Notes under the pieces: model-generated
Told to the model about the DNA's origin: nothing
Database searches by the model: none
Seen by the model: only the letters and a program-made list of their open reading frames with translations
Translations under genes and position numbers: made by a program
In this document: one piece after another, positions 41,869 to 51,530 of the stretch
Position numbering within the stretch: position 1 is the stretch's first letter
Layout of the letters: the number at the start of each line of letters is the position of its first letter
Assembly (NCBI GenBank): GCA_964606695.1
Contig: CAZSHG010000013.1
Location: forward strand, 1-64,000
Direction of reading: 5' to 3'
Origin: CAZSHG01 sp964606695 [NCBI: uncultured bacterium]
Lineage (GTDB): Bacteria; UBP14; UBA6098
Length of the DNA: 64,000 nucleotides

Positions 41869-43209
41869 ATGACAAAAAAAGCAGAAAAAAAATCGTCTCA
41901 GTCGAAAAACCAGGATACTGGAATTAAAATTGATGAGACATGTTTATCGGAGGCAAAAGTGACTCTCGAAGAATTGAAAAAAATGCCTATCGAGGAGCTT
42001 GTGATGCTTCTCGAAAGCCAGGGGATCGAGAACCCCAGCACGATGCGACGACAGGAGTTAATCTTTAAGGTTATGGAGGGTGTTGTTGCAGAAAACGGCA
42101 CCATTCGAGCCGGAGGCGTTCTCGAAAAATTGCCCGACGGTTACGGGTTCCTCCGTAGCCCGGATTATAATTATCTTCCCGGCCAGGACGATATTTATGT
42201 ATCACCCAGCCAGATAAAGCGCTTCGGGCTTCGGACGGGCGACGAGGTATCCGGAAAGATCAGGCCTCCGAAAGATTCCGAAAGATTCTTCGCACTTCTA
42301 AAAGTCGAGGACGTCAACGGCGAAGCGCCGGACAAGCTGAAACACAAAATCATCTTCGACAACCTGACGCCACTTTACCCCAACGATAAACTAATACTCG
42401 AACATCGTCCCAGCGAAGCCTCCACCAGGATCATGGACATTCTTACGCCCATCGGCAAAGGGCAACGCGGTTTAATCACCAGTCCGCCGAAGGCCGGAAA
42501 GACCGTCCTTTTGCAGAAAATCGCCAACGCGCTTACTGAAAATCATCCCGAATGTAAGCTAATCGTCCTCCTGATCGACGAACGCCCCGAAGAGGTAACC
42601 GATATGATTCGTTCGGTTAAGGCCGAGGTAATTTCGAGCACCTTCGACGAACCACCCGACCGCCACGTGCAGGTCGCGGATATGGTTCTCGAACGCGCGA
42701 AACGACTCGTCGAACACAAGAAGGACGTGGTAATCCTGCTGGACTCGATTACACGTCTCGCCAGAGCCTACAACTCTGTTGCGCCCCATTCCGGCAGAAT
42801 ACTCACCGGTGGCGTGGACGCTTCGGCATTGCAGAAACCGAAGCGGTTCTTCGGCGCGGCGAGGAATATCGAAGAGGGCGGAAGCCTTACCGTGCTGGGC
42901 ACCGCGCTTATAGAAACCGGAAGTAAAATGGACGACGTCATTTTCGAGGAGTTCAAAGGCACAGGCAACATGGAGATAGTTTTTGAAAGACGTCTCGCCG
43001 ACCGCAGAATATTCCCCGCGATGGACGTCAACCGCTCCGGAACGCGAAAGGAAGAACTTCTCATGTCCGAATACGAACTGCAACGCGTCTGGTTGCTTCG
43101 CAAGATACTCGCGGACATGAATCCTGTCGAAGCGATGGAATTCCTTAAAAATAAGCTGTTCCAAACTAAAACAAACGAGGAATTCCTGAAATCCATGGGC
43201 GTTTCGTAG
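41869..43209 (+). CDS. rho: Transcription termination factor Rho
   Basis: Hexameric RNA helicase that ends transcription. The 446-residue protein has a Lys-rich start, a Rho_N domain (about 30-70), the RNA-binding cold-shock domain ([23 protein letters not shown]) and the ATPase core. Walker A is [10 protein letters not shown] near 205; also [25 protein letters not shown] and the R-loop [17 protein letters not shown] segment [15 protein letters not shown]. Length is close to usual (about 420). It ends at an intrinsic terminator. Confidence 0.95.
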   Translation: MTKKAEKKSSQSKNQDTGIKIDETCLSEAKVTLEELKKMPIEELVMLLESQGIENPSTMRRQELIFKVMEGVVAENGTIRAGGVLEKLPDGYGFLRSPDYNYLPGQDDIYVSPSQIKRFGLRTGDEVSGKIRPPKDSERFFALLKVEDVNGEAPDKLKHKIIFDNLTPLYPNDKLILEHRPSEASTRIMDILTPIGKGQRGLITSPPKAGKTVLLQKIANALTENHPECKLIVLLIDERPEEVTDMIRSVKAEVISSTFDEPPDRHVQVADMVLERAKRLVEHKKDVVILLDSITRLARAYNSVAPHSGRILTGGVDASALQKPKRFFGAARNIEEGGSLTVLGTALIETGSKMDDVIFEEFKGTGNMEIVFERRLADRRIFPAMDVNRSGTRKEELLMSEYELQRVWLLRKILADMNPVEAMEFLKNKLFQTKTNEEFLKSMGVS

Positions 43210-43233
43210 TTAGAAATATCTACCTTAAAAAAG

Positions 43234-43257
43234 GGCGGCATTTCTGCCGCCTTTTTT
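43234..43257 (+). terminator. Intrinsic terminator after rho
   Basis: GGCGGCA-TTTC-TGCCGCC (43234-43251) followed by TTTTTT. It ends the 38827-43209 run; an A-rich stretch on the left could let it work in both directions. Confidence 0.9.
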
Positions 43258-43303
43258 ATTTTTCATATTGAGATAAACATAAAAATCGTTTAATTTAGGA
43301 GAG

Positions 43304-46300
43304 ATGGGTTTAAGAATAATATATGGCAATCCAATAACTCCTCCGGGCGGTATTCTTTTTCTACCCGACGACGAAGCAATACGTTCGGCCGTATTAAAAG
43401 AAATCGGCGATGGCGGCGTAATTATCGGGGCGAGGACTTTTTCGCCGTATAGTTACGTCAAGGATCTGGCGGAATATTTCGATCTGCCCGATGCCATCGG
43501 TAATCCTGAAAAGATTATGATTGTGCGCAATTTGATGGAGGATATCCCGGCTTTGGCCGGAGGTAGCGGAATGATAAGCTACACGGCGAGATTGGCATCT
43601 CTGCTAACCTCTCTCCGTAGCAACGGAATTCGCAAAGGCAAAGAGCTTCTAAACCACCTCGGCACCGAAAACAATCGAATAGCGGTTCTGGGAAATCTGC
43701 TGGATGCCTATTCAACGGAACTGTGTAAGAGAGGTTTAATCGACGAACCCGAACGGTTCGCGCAGGTTACAAAATCACTCGAGAAAGACGGAATTCCGCA
43801 AAAGGCGGAGGACTTTTCGAAGATTAATATACTGGGTTTCGACGAAATCGACGGCGTCGTAGCCGAATTTTATTGTGCGCTGGCCGAATTTGTTCAGGTC
43901 GATTTTTATACGCCGTTACCTGAAGAAAATCCCTATGGCAATAAACGAACCGAAGCCGCCAACGCCACGGCGACTGCGATAATAAAAGCCGCGGAAGAGA
44001 GGGGCATCGAGGTTCTTCACGATCCGATTAATCGTGTAAAAACCACTGCCGATGAAATAATTCGCGCTATCACCGGCGAATCCAAAGAGTTACACGACAT
44101 CCCCCTTTCCCCCGTAGCGAACTGGCCGATTTTAACTTCGCTGGTGGGGAGAAATCCGTCGGAACAGGCCGATATAATCGCCTCGGCGGTTAAATATCTC
44201 ATTCTACAACACGGCTTATCATACTCCGATATCGCAATATATGCGAAGGGCGTTACCGAAAACGATATCAGGCGCGCTCTCGACCAACACGGACTTCCCT
44301 GCCTGAGCAAACAGGAAAAACCCCTGACCGAGACAGCATTCGTGGAAGTTATCAGACGGTTCTTCGGGTTACTCCGGAGCGGTTTCGGTCGGGAGGAACT
44401 AAAAAGACTGTTATCGCACAAACTAATCGACAACGAAAAGACCGCCGTGTTCGATAATATAGCGATATCCCGTTCGATAATCGGAGGACTACCGGTGGAG
44501 GATTCATGGCTACGCCTGCTGGATAGCTCCGATAAAGAAGAAGCCGGCGAATTGAGGAAGTTAATCGTTACACTGACGAACATAACAGGCCGAAGGAAAT
44601 GGACGGACAGGCTATCGGGAAGCGTATTTTTCAAAATAATAAAGGATTTTGCCGAGAAATTCGATTTAGGGGATTCCGTCGTAAATTATGTAATGGAAAC
44701 CAACGCGGAATTGCCCGCGCTTGAGGCGGAAATAACCGCTTTCGAGAGACTTAAAGACGTGGAAGAATTATTTAAGCGGGGGCCCGTCGATACCATGAAG
44801 AACCAAGCCGATTTCCTGCTCTTTTTATTTAACGATGCCGTTAACTGTAAAGGCGGGGCGGGCATAAAAATCCTCCCACCGGACAGCATTGCCCAGGCCT
44901 GTTCGCGTGTTGTAATTATCGCGGACGTCGTTCAGGGGGAATTCCCTCCGCCCGCACCCTCATACCCCTTTTTAAGTTCGCGGGAGGTCGAACAGCTTGG
45001 GCTTATCCTGCCGGAATTCGCATATCGCAAGGATTACGAATTCCTGAGCGTGTTGGAGAAGGCGGAATTGACTATTCTCACGCGGCCGTTGGCGGAGGAA
45101 GATTCACCCAAACCTCCCGCGCCGGTTCTAATCGCTCTCGAAAACGCTCTTGGGGAAAACGTCGAAGAATATTATCGTCAAATAGAATCCATCACGTTGG
45201 AACTAACCTCCCGACCAAATAGCAATAAACGCAGTCAGATAATGGCCGGCGAGATCATGCTGTCGAGTTTCCCACACGACGATAAACCCGATCCTGTTCT
45301 TCTAACCGGTGCCGAAATCCAAAGAGCGGCGCGCGCTATCGCCATCGATAAAAAATTGCGATCCGGAATAGGAGGGGAATACACGGGCACGTTATCGCGA
45401 GAATTCTTAAGTGTTTTTCGTAACAGGTTTAAAGCCTTTTCGGTTTCGGATATCGAAAATTATGCGGTATGTCCCTTCATGTTTTTCGCGTCGAAAGTGC
45501 TTGGTGTCGAGCCGATGGAAGACGTCCAGGAGGGCATTCCCGCAAATATCGCCGGGAAAATCCTCCACGGTTCGTTAGAACAATTTTATCGCGAACGAAT
45601 CGAGTCGGTTTTAGTCGGAAGCACGGAAATAAAAGAACGAATCCAAATCCTGACGGCGAATTACGATGAATTGGCTCCTCAATTATGCATTACTTCCGAA
45701 AATATCGATGAATCCCGTAAAAGACTCTTCGAAATAGCGAGAATAAAACTAAACGAATCCGCTTCCTCGTGCCCCAGTCGCCTTGCCTTAGACTCGATGG
45801 AGTATTTACTCGTCAGAAGCCTCGAAAACTACCTCGAAATATCATTGCAAGACCGCGATTTTTCCCCGATAGCTGTCGAGATAGATTTTACGGGTGAAAT
45901 TGGCGGAACAAAAATATACGGTAAAGCGGACAGGATAGACAGCGACCGGGAAGGGCGTCTTCGAATCATCGATTATAAATGGGGCGGATGCCCCGGCCCT
46001 GATCAGATTCTTAAGGCGGAAGCTCTCCAATTGCCCTTATATGCGATTTTATCGGGATTACCGTCTGTGGCTTCTATCGGATATTATAACGATTTCAAGA
46101 AGCAGATTCCGCAAGCCAATTCATGCGTTTCTCGCGTCGAAATCCCATACGGGAAATCCATCGGCGAGGTTGAATGGAACAGGTTAATCGATAACGCCCG
46201 GCGGGAGGCGAAGATAATAATAGAGTGCATTCACGGGGGAGATTTCCCACCCCTTCCCCGGGGCGATAACTGCCCCGGCTACTGCCCTTTTGGTAGAATC

Positions 46301-46345
46301 TGCGGTTACGACAGGCTGGTTTCTATTCCCGGGGGAGACAAATGA
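43304..46345 (+). CDS. AddB-like subunit of helicase-nuclease (PD-(D/E)XK nuclease)
   Basis: A 1,013-residue partner of the AddA-like helicase encoded next. It has no Walker A near the N-terminus, so its helicase fold is probably structural. The C-terminal nuclease has GKADRIDSDREG and LRIIDYKWGG (about 870-895), the PD-(D/E)XK Asp and Asp-x-Lys. Four Cys typical of the AddB iron-sulfur staple are present: one in NYAVCPFMFF (near 726) and three in CPGYCPFGRIC at the C-terminus. AddAB processes double-strand breaks for RecA. AGGAGAG supports the ATG. It overlaps the next gene by four bases. Confidence 0.85.
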   Translation: MGLRIIYGNPITPPGGILFLPDDEAIRSAVLKEIGDGGVIIGARTFSPYSYVKDLAEYFDLPDAIGNPEKIMIVRNLMEDIPALAGGSGMISYTARLASLLTSLRSNGIRKGKELLNHLGTENNRIAVLGNLLDAYSTELCKRGLIDEPERFAQVTKSLEKDGIPQKAEDFSKINILGFDEIDGVVAEFYCALAEFVQVDFYTPLPEENPYGNKRTEAANATATAIIKAAEERGIEVLHDPINRVKTTADEIIRAITGESKELHDIPLSPVANWPILTSLVGRNPSEQADIIASAVKYLILQHGLSYSDIAIYAKGVTENDIRRALDQHGLPCLSKQEKPLTETAFVEVIRRFFGLLRSGFGREELKRLLSHKLIDNEKTAVFDNIAISRSIIGGLPVEDSWLRLLDSSDKEEAGELRKLIVTLTNITGRRKWTDRLSGSVFFKIIKDFAEKFDLGDSVVNYVMETNAELPALEAEITAFERLKDVEELFKRGPVDTMKNQADFLLFLFNDAVNCKGGAGIKILPPDSIAQACSRVVIIADVVQGEFPPPAPSYPFLSSREVEQLGLILPEFAYRKDYEFLSVLEKAELTILTRPLAEEDSPKPPAPVLIALENALGENVEEYYRQIESITLELTSRPNSNKRSQIMAGEIMLSSFPHDDKPDPVLLTGAEIQRAARAIAIDKKLRSGIGGEYTGTLSREFLSVFRNRFKAFSVSDIENYAVCPFMFFASKVLGVEPMEDVQEGIPANIAGKILHGSLEQFYRERIESVLVGSTEIKERIQILTANYDELAPQLCITSENIDESRKRLFEIARIKLNESASSCPSRLALDSMEYLLVRSLENYLEISLQDRDFSPIAVEIDFTGEIGGTKIYGKADRIDSDREGRLRIIDYKWGGCPGPDQILKAEALQLPLYAILSGLPSVASIGYYNDFKKQIPQANSCVSRVEIPYGKSIGEVEWNRLIDNARREAKIIIECIHGGDFPPLPRGDNCPGYCPFGRICGYDRLVSIPGGDK

Positions 46346-49300
46346 ACCACCTGCGCTACGAACTTTCGCCTTCGCAACAAAAGGGCATGGACCTCACCCG
46401 CGATATCGGGATGATAGCCGGCGCGGGAAGCGGAAAGACGCGCGTCCTCACTGAACGATACCTTGCTATTCTCGACCGTTTACACCGCGAATTCGGGACT
46501 TCCGCCGGAACGGCGTTGGCCTCGATAGTAGCAATTACATATACCCGCAAGGCGTCTGCGGAAATGCGAGAAAGAATCGCGGAATCGTGCATGCAGTTAG
46601 CCGCAAACTCCCGCGACGATTTCTGGAGCGAAACGGGCCTTAAGATGGCCGAGGCGAGAATTAGCACAATTCACAGGTTCTGCGCGAGGATAATATCGGA
46701 ATATCCTATCGAGGCCGCTATGGAACCGGATAACCTCGAAGGCGGCACACCCGGAGATACAGTCCTGCGCGCCGCGAATCGTTACTGCCGCGCGTTATCG
46801 AATAGTTTGCATCCGCTTTATCCCAAAACGCGGGAATTGGTCAGGCTTGTTTCGTGGAGTAAATTGCCGGAACTCCTTACTACGGCTTTCGATAAACGCA
46901 CTATTTTCCTGCCCTATATCGATAACTTGCCCGAATCGCCGGAAATTCTGGTTGAGACGTGGCGAAAAAAAGCCGAAAGACTCGCCGAAAAAATCGATCC
47001 GGGAAAATTCGATTTACTGGAAAATATCCATGGGGATTTAGCCGAATTCGATCAGATCGGAAGCCAGAACGACGAACTGGCGAGGATTATCGGGAGTTTA
47101 TCTAAACTCGTTTTCATACCCGAAAGTATATCGATATTCTTCGATATTAAGCAGATATTATGCGAAGAAACCGGCGAACTGCCCCGCTTCGGTCACATCG
47201 GTTCGGGAGGCAATTGGCCCTCCGGCACAATCCGAAATGCGCGCCGTGCTGTTAATGATCTTAGAGACGCGTTGGATGAAATAATGTTCCTTCTGCCCGC
47301 CGAACCGCGAGACGCGGATTATAATAACGCCCGCGCTATGATTCTCTTCGGCGAAATATTCAGGGGATTTTTAGAGAGCGAAAACGCGAATCTACCGCCC
47401 CAAACCGAGCCGGATTTCGTGGACCTTTTAATAGGCGCCAATCGCATCGTGGTGAATGAAGATTCGGCCACCTCAATCGCTTCAGGGCTAAAGGGTCTGC
47501 TGGTCGATGAATTCCAGGACACCGACCCGCTTCAATGGGACACTATATCTCGACTCGCGGATAAACTCGCCGGAAAACTTTTCTGGGTAGGCGATCCCAA
47601 ACAGTCGATATATAGATTCCGCGGCGCGGACGTAGCTAACGTAGAAAAGGCAAAGAGATTCGTGGAAAATCGCAACGGCGAGATTTATACGATGGACGAT
47701 AATTATCGCACCACGCCGGCAGTTCTGGGTTTTGTAAACCACGTGGCCGGGAAATTCCTGGCGGAACCGCCGTTAATCGATCTGGACTTCCACGCCATTC
47801 CCCAAAAACTGAATAGCAAACGGAAAATCCCGAATAAACACAGCGGATCTGTCGAAATAATGATCTCCGGCGACAAACTGCCTTTGCCGGAATCGAATCC
47901 GAATTTAAATCTGGAGGCCGAGTTAATCGCAAGAAGGATTTATTCAGCCGTTTTGGGCGATGTAAACGGCGAGGGATTTTTGAATGTGGATGAAGGCAAC
48001 GAACACCTGCGTCCGGCCAATTGGGGCGATATCGCAGTGCTATATCCCACCCGAAGTTCGATGGAGGATAACCTCCGCGAAGCGCTACTGGCAAGGGACA
48101 TCCCGTTTATGATAATTGGGGGGCAGGATTTTTACGTCTCCGAAGAAACCGCGATTGCTCAGAAAATCATCTTTTATCTGGACGATAATCAAAACGACCC
48201 CTCGCTTTTTTCTATACTTCGCGGGCCGCTTTTTTCCCTGCCGGATACCGTGCTTTACGCGGCATCGCTTGCCGGAGAAGGCAGTATCAGAGAGGGCCTA
48301 CGCGTTATCGGCGATTCCGGGCAATCCCATCGTGCCGAATCGTATCTAACCGAAGAGGAATTGCAACTCGCCATCGAATGCGATGCGACATTGGAAAATT
48401 ACGAAAAATTGTCCCCGTTACTCCCGCCTTCGAGACTGGTATCGCATATAATGACCGATCGGGGAATGTGGGCATATTTTCGGGCGCAATTAAACGGCGA
48501 ACAGAGAATCGCTAATATGGAGAAATTTTTACGTATTCTTTCCAAATTCGATAGCAAAGGTTTGAGCCGTGCCGTTGATCATTTCTGGGCAATCAGAACC
48601 TCAGATGAAAAGGAGCGCGAGGAGGCTGTTGAAACCGAGGGGCGAAACGCCGTGCGGTTGATGACAGTCCACCAGGCGAAGGGACTTGAATTCCCGATAG
48701 TAATAGCGGCCAATCTCTCGGTTAATCGGCGCGGTAGAACGCGGTCGATGTTATTACTCGATGACTTCATGGGCGGCATTCTCAAAGCCTCGCTCGCGAA
48801 CGCGGACGATAACGGGCACTATTATGAATTATTCAGAAAACTCGATCTCGAAAGGGATGTAGCGGAAACAAAACGAGTCCTCTATGTCGCAATGACTCGC
48901 GCGAGGGATCATCTTATACTTTCCGGCAAAAAGCCCGGAGGAAGGTATCTCGATCTGATAACGAAAAACGTTCCGCTGGAAATCCCAGAAACTGGACGCG
49001 AAAAAACTTTACTCCAGACCGACGATGGGGAAATAGCTCTAAATATATCCGCTGGAGTCGATAGCTGGCAGATTCCGCCGAAAGAACCTCAGGCAGGAAC
49101 GCCGGTATATCTTGAAATCCTATCCGGAAAATATTCGAAAAAGGGCGTTTTACGTGCGCTTTCCATCCCGGAGACCGAAGGAAGGTTTTATATTCCCGCG
49201 ACCTATCTGCCGTTTCTGCTGAATTCCCCACGAGAGATTCTGGCCGGAAGAATCGCGGGATTACAGGAACAGTTTGGCAAAGGAGCCGAGTGGGGCACAC

Positions 49301-49812
49301 TCGTCCACCGGTTCTTCGAATCGTTGCCCTCGCCGCTTCCGGATGAAGAAGTAATCCGTAGAATAGCGGAGGACATCATGCACAAACGCCAATCTGCGGT
49401 AGAAACGCTGGTAAATCTAACTAAAAGCACTGCCGTGAAAAGCGTGTTTAATTGCGACGCAGAAGAAACCCACTCTGAGGAACGCGTAGTTTTGTGCGAG
49501 GGCGAATTTATGATTACGGGAGTCATAGACAGATTCTGGAAGGATTCCCGGGGCTGGCATATCATCGATTACAAAACGGACGCCGTCGTCGGGGAGAAAC
49601 GGCTGGAAAAAACCTATTTCTACTCGCCGCAAATCGAGGCGTATCGCGTAGCCCTCGCCAGAGCTAATAATATCGACCCGCCCGGAATATCGGCCTCCAT
49701 CCTCTACACGCACGGCGAGCCCGAGATAGTCGATATTCCACCGCTCGATTTTCCGGCAATACTTGAAAAATCGAAGGCGGTCCTCATGGGAGAACCGCCC
49801 ATGCCCGAATAG
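46342..49812 (+). CDS. addA: AddA-like UvrD-family helicase-nuclease subunit
   Basis: A 1,156-residue UvrD/RecB-type helicase with a fused nuclease. Walker A is IAGAGSGKTRVLTERYL near 24-40; Walker B is GLLVDEFQDTDPLQW near 388. VGDPKQSIYRFRGAD, TVHQAKGLEFPIV near 774 and LYVAMTRARDHLIL complete the helicase motifs. The C-terminal PD-(D/E)XK nuclease has GVIDRFWKDSRG and HIIDYKTDAV (about 1059-1083). Together with the AddB-like subunit it should resect double-strand ends and respond to Chi-like sites. It converges on the isomerase gene. Confidence 0.9.
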   Translation: MNHLRYELSPSQQKGMDLTRDIGMIAGAGSGKTRVLTERYLAILDRLHREFGTSAGTALASIVAITYTRKASAEMRERIAESCMQLAANSRDDFWSETGLKMAEARISTIHRFCARIISEYPIEAAMEPDNLEGGTPGDTVLRAANRYCRALSNSLHPLYPKTRELVRLVSWSKLPELLTTAFDKRTIFLPYIDNLPESPEILVETWRKKAERLAEKIDPGKFDLLENIHGDLAEFDQIGSQNDELARIIGSLSKLVFIPESISIFFDIKQILCEETGELPRFGHIGSGGNWPSGTIRNARRAVNDLRDALDEIMFLLPAEPRDADYNNARAMILFGEIFRGFLESENANLPPQTEPDFVDLLIGANRIVVNEDSATSIASGLKGLLVDEFQDTDPLQWDTISRLADKLAGKLFWVGDPKQSIYRFRGADVANVEKAKRFVENRNGEIYTMDDNYRTTPAVLGFVNHVAGKFLAEPPLIDLDFHAIPQKLNSKRKIPNKHSGSVEIMISGDKLPLPESNPNLNLEAELIARRIYSAVLGDVNGEGFLNVDEGNEHLRPANWGDIAVLYPTRSSMEDNLREALLARDIPFMIIGGQDFYVSEETAIAQKIIFYLDDNQNDPSLFSILRGPLFSLPDTVLYAASLAGEGSIREGLRVIGDSGQSHRAESYLTEEELQLAIECDATLENYEKLSPLLPPSRLVSHIMTDRGMWAYFRAQLNGEQRIANMEKFLRILSKFDSKGLSRAVDHFWAIRTSDEKEREEAVETEGRNAVRLMTVHQAKGLEFPIVIAANLSVNRRGRTRSMLLLDDFMGGILKASLANADDNGHYYELFRKLDLERDVAETKRVLYVAMTRARDHLILSGKKPGGRYLDLITKNVPLEIPETGREKTLLQTDDGEIALNISAGVDSWQIPPKEPQAGTPVYLEILSGKYSKKGVLRALSIPETEGRFYIPATYLPFLLNSPREILAGRIAGLQEQFGKGAEWGTLVHRFFESLPSPLPDEEVIRRIAEDIMHKRQSAVETLVNLTKSTAVKSVFNCDAEETHSEERVVLCEGEFMITGVIDRFWKDSRGWHIIDYKTDAVVGEKRLEKTYFYSPQIEAYRVALARANNIDPPGISASILYTHGEPEIVDIPPLDFPAILEKSKAVLMGEPPMPE

Positions 49813-49827
49813 ATTGTATAGAAGCTA

Positions 49828-50700
49828 TCAGTTACCGCCGCCCATGTCTTGAGGAGCGGTTTGTAAAATGGCTTCCTTGACTGCGGCGTTGTTGCGCGTA
49901 ATAGTGGCGTCGCTTTCGAGACTCTGGATATAACCGTTGACGTTTTGACTTGCCGTGTTTGCCGTTAATTGTTCCTGAAGATCTTCGGCGATGTCCTCGT
50001 AGTTCACCTTCTGAGACGGACTCTTCTTAAGGACTTTTATGAAATGAAATCCAGCGCCCGTCTGGATAGGCCCAGCCCATTCGCCCGGTTCGAGGTCGGC
50101 TATTTGAGTGTAAACGTCGGGCGAAAGCTGGTTGACCGGTATAGTCCCCAGATCGCCGGAACTGGCACCATTTGGAATACCCGGATACATATTGATCAAC
50201 TCGTCGAAATCCTGTTTCTCGAGTTTCTTCTTGACCTCCGCGGCGACTTCCGAACTTGCCACGACAATCTGTTTGAGTTGCATTGTCGGTGCGGAATAGA
50301 ACAGCGACTCGTTATTCGTGTAGAAATTCATAGCCTGTTCTTCGGTCACCGGTTGCGTATTCTGGCGGATGGATATGACCAGAAAGTCCGCGAGAATACT
50401 CTCGATCGAATTATCGATAGCCTCCTGGACAATCTGGATAGTATCCAGTTGCATGGCCTCAGCTTGCTTGGCAAGCAATTTACGACGTATAATCTGGTCG
50501 AGAATTTGATCGACGCCTTCTTTGGTTGTCGCTATTTCCAATCTTTCCTGAGGCAAAGACCTGATCTCTGCCTGCAATTCGGACAACATAATCTGGATGT
50601 CGTCGTTCACACTGGCGACAACTTTATCCTGACCTTGCTGGCCGAAAATCGCCACTGTCGCGAAGAGGAATAGCAACGTAAAAACCGTTAGCTTTTTCAT
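49828..50700 (-). CDS. Periplasmic peptidyl-prolyl isomerase (SurA/PrsA-like parvulin)
   Basis: A 290-residue exported chaperone. It has a signal peptide (LTVFTLLFLFATVAIFGQQ), an N-terminal chaperone region (KVVASVNDDIQIMLSELQAEI; LIRRKLLAKQAEAMQLD-like segment) and one parvulin domain. The parvulin blocks are MQLKQIVVAS, SSGDLGTIPVNQL, LEPGEWAGPIQTGAGFHFI and KVLKK. Such proteins help outer-membrane or secreted proteins fold. It ends the tmk-ctpA-tauE run; GGAGGG lies before its ATG. Confidence 0.88.
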   Translation of the reverse strand: MKKLTVFTLLFLFATVAIFGQQGQDKVVASVNDDIQIMLSELQAEIRSLPQERLEIATTKEGVDQILDQIIRRKLLAKQAEAMQLDTIQIVQEAIDNSIESILADFLVISIRQNTQPVTEEQAMNFYTNNESLFYSAPTMQLKQIVVASSEVAAEVKKKLEKQDFDELINMYPGIPNGASSGDLGTIPVNQLSPDVYTQIADLEPGEWAGPIQTGAGFHFIKVLKKSPSQKVNYEDIAEDLQEQLTANTASQNVNGYIQSLESDATITRNNAAVKEAILQTAPQDMGGGN

Positions 50701-50734
50701 CAGCCCTCCATGTTTATTTTAATTAACGATATCA

Positions 50735-51522
50735 TCAGAAAATCGCGATTTTAATCGCTACGGCAATTAACAAAGCCGCGAAAATCCATTTAAAAACCTT
50801 CGGCTCGAATTTCTTGTGAAAACCCGCGCCGATTAGCGCTCCAAAAACCGCCGGCATGCCCAATAAGAGAGCATATTTAACGAACACGAAACCGGCGCAA
50901 CCTTCGATTAACCCGGGAACGCCCCGTCCCCAAAAGATATGCCCCAATACCGAACTCGAACTGACGACCACCGTCATTGCCGCCGAGGTGCCTGCGGCGT
51001 TCTTCGTTTTTAGTCCGATAACCCCCGCCAGGAACGGAACCACGAATATCCCGCCGCCAACGCCGACAGTCGAGGATATAAGCCCGATAAAAACCCCAAC
51101 GAAGGGAAGCCACCAGAGCTTCATTTCCCTGAGATGACTATCCGGGACTTCTTTCGAATTCAGCATCCTGACTGCGGCCAATAATAGAACTGCCGAGATA
51201 ATGTATGTCAGAGTCCTCCCCGGAATGCATCTAACGATAAAGCCTCCGAAGAAAGCCCCCAACGACGCCCCCAAAGCAAGTCTCCCCCAGAATCTCCAGT
51301 TTATATGGTCGAGTTGCCAGTGTCTGAAGGCCCCGCGATAGCCGTGAAAATTATAGCCCCATTGCTCGTGCCAACGCTGAGTTTGGGAAGCAAATCGTCG
51401 GGGCAATTGCCCGCAATGAAAAAGAACAATACCGGGACGAATATCCCCCCGCCGCCTATCCCAAGATAACCGGCGAGAATACCCGCCACGAAACCTATCG
51501 GAACCAGAAGATACTCGATCAA
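50735..51522 (-). pseudogene. TauE/SafE-family anion exporter, broken by a one-base frameshift
   Basis: Two overlapping reading frames together give one TauE/SafE membrane protein of about 262 residues. The N-terminal part (from TTG at 51522) reads IGFVAGILAGYLGIGGGGIFVPVLFFF and KLSVGTSNGAIIFTAIAG, then runs into unrelated residues and a stop. The rest continues in another frame with FRHWQLDHINWRFWGRLALGA, through GLISSTVGVGGGIFVVPFL to the end near 50735. Adding one G to the GGGG run (51331-51334) restores AIAG-AFRHW exactly. It may be a real mutation, slippage, or a sequence error in a homopolymer. The family exports sulfite, sulfoacetate or similar anions. Confidence 0.8.
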
Positions 51523-51530
51523 AGTTCCGT

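Noticed and set aside
43268-43296. TTGAGA-N17-TAATTT as a promoter for the AddB-like gene.
   Set aside because: It would start transcription at about the ATG and leave out the good AGGAGAG ribosome binding site, so it is probably chance.
43304-49812. The AddB/AddA-like pair as a novel defence system.
   Set aside because: Both proteins carry the standard helicase, nuclease and iron-sulfur features of housekeeping break repair, and no defence genes adjoin them.
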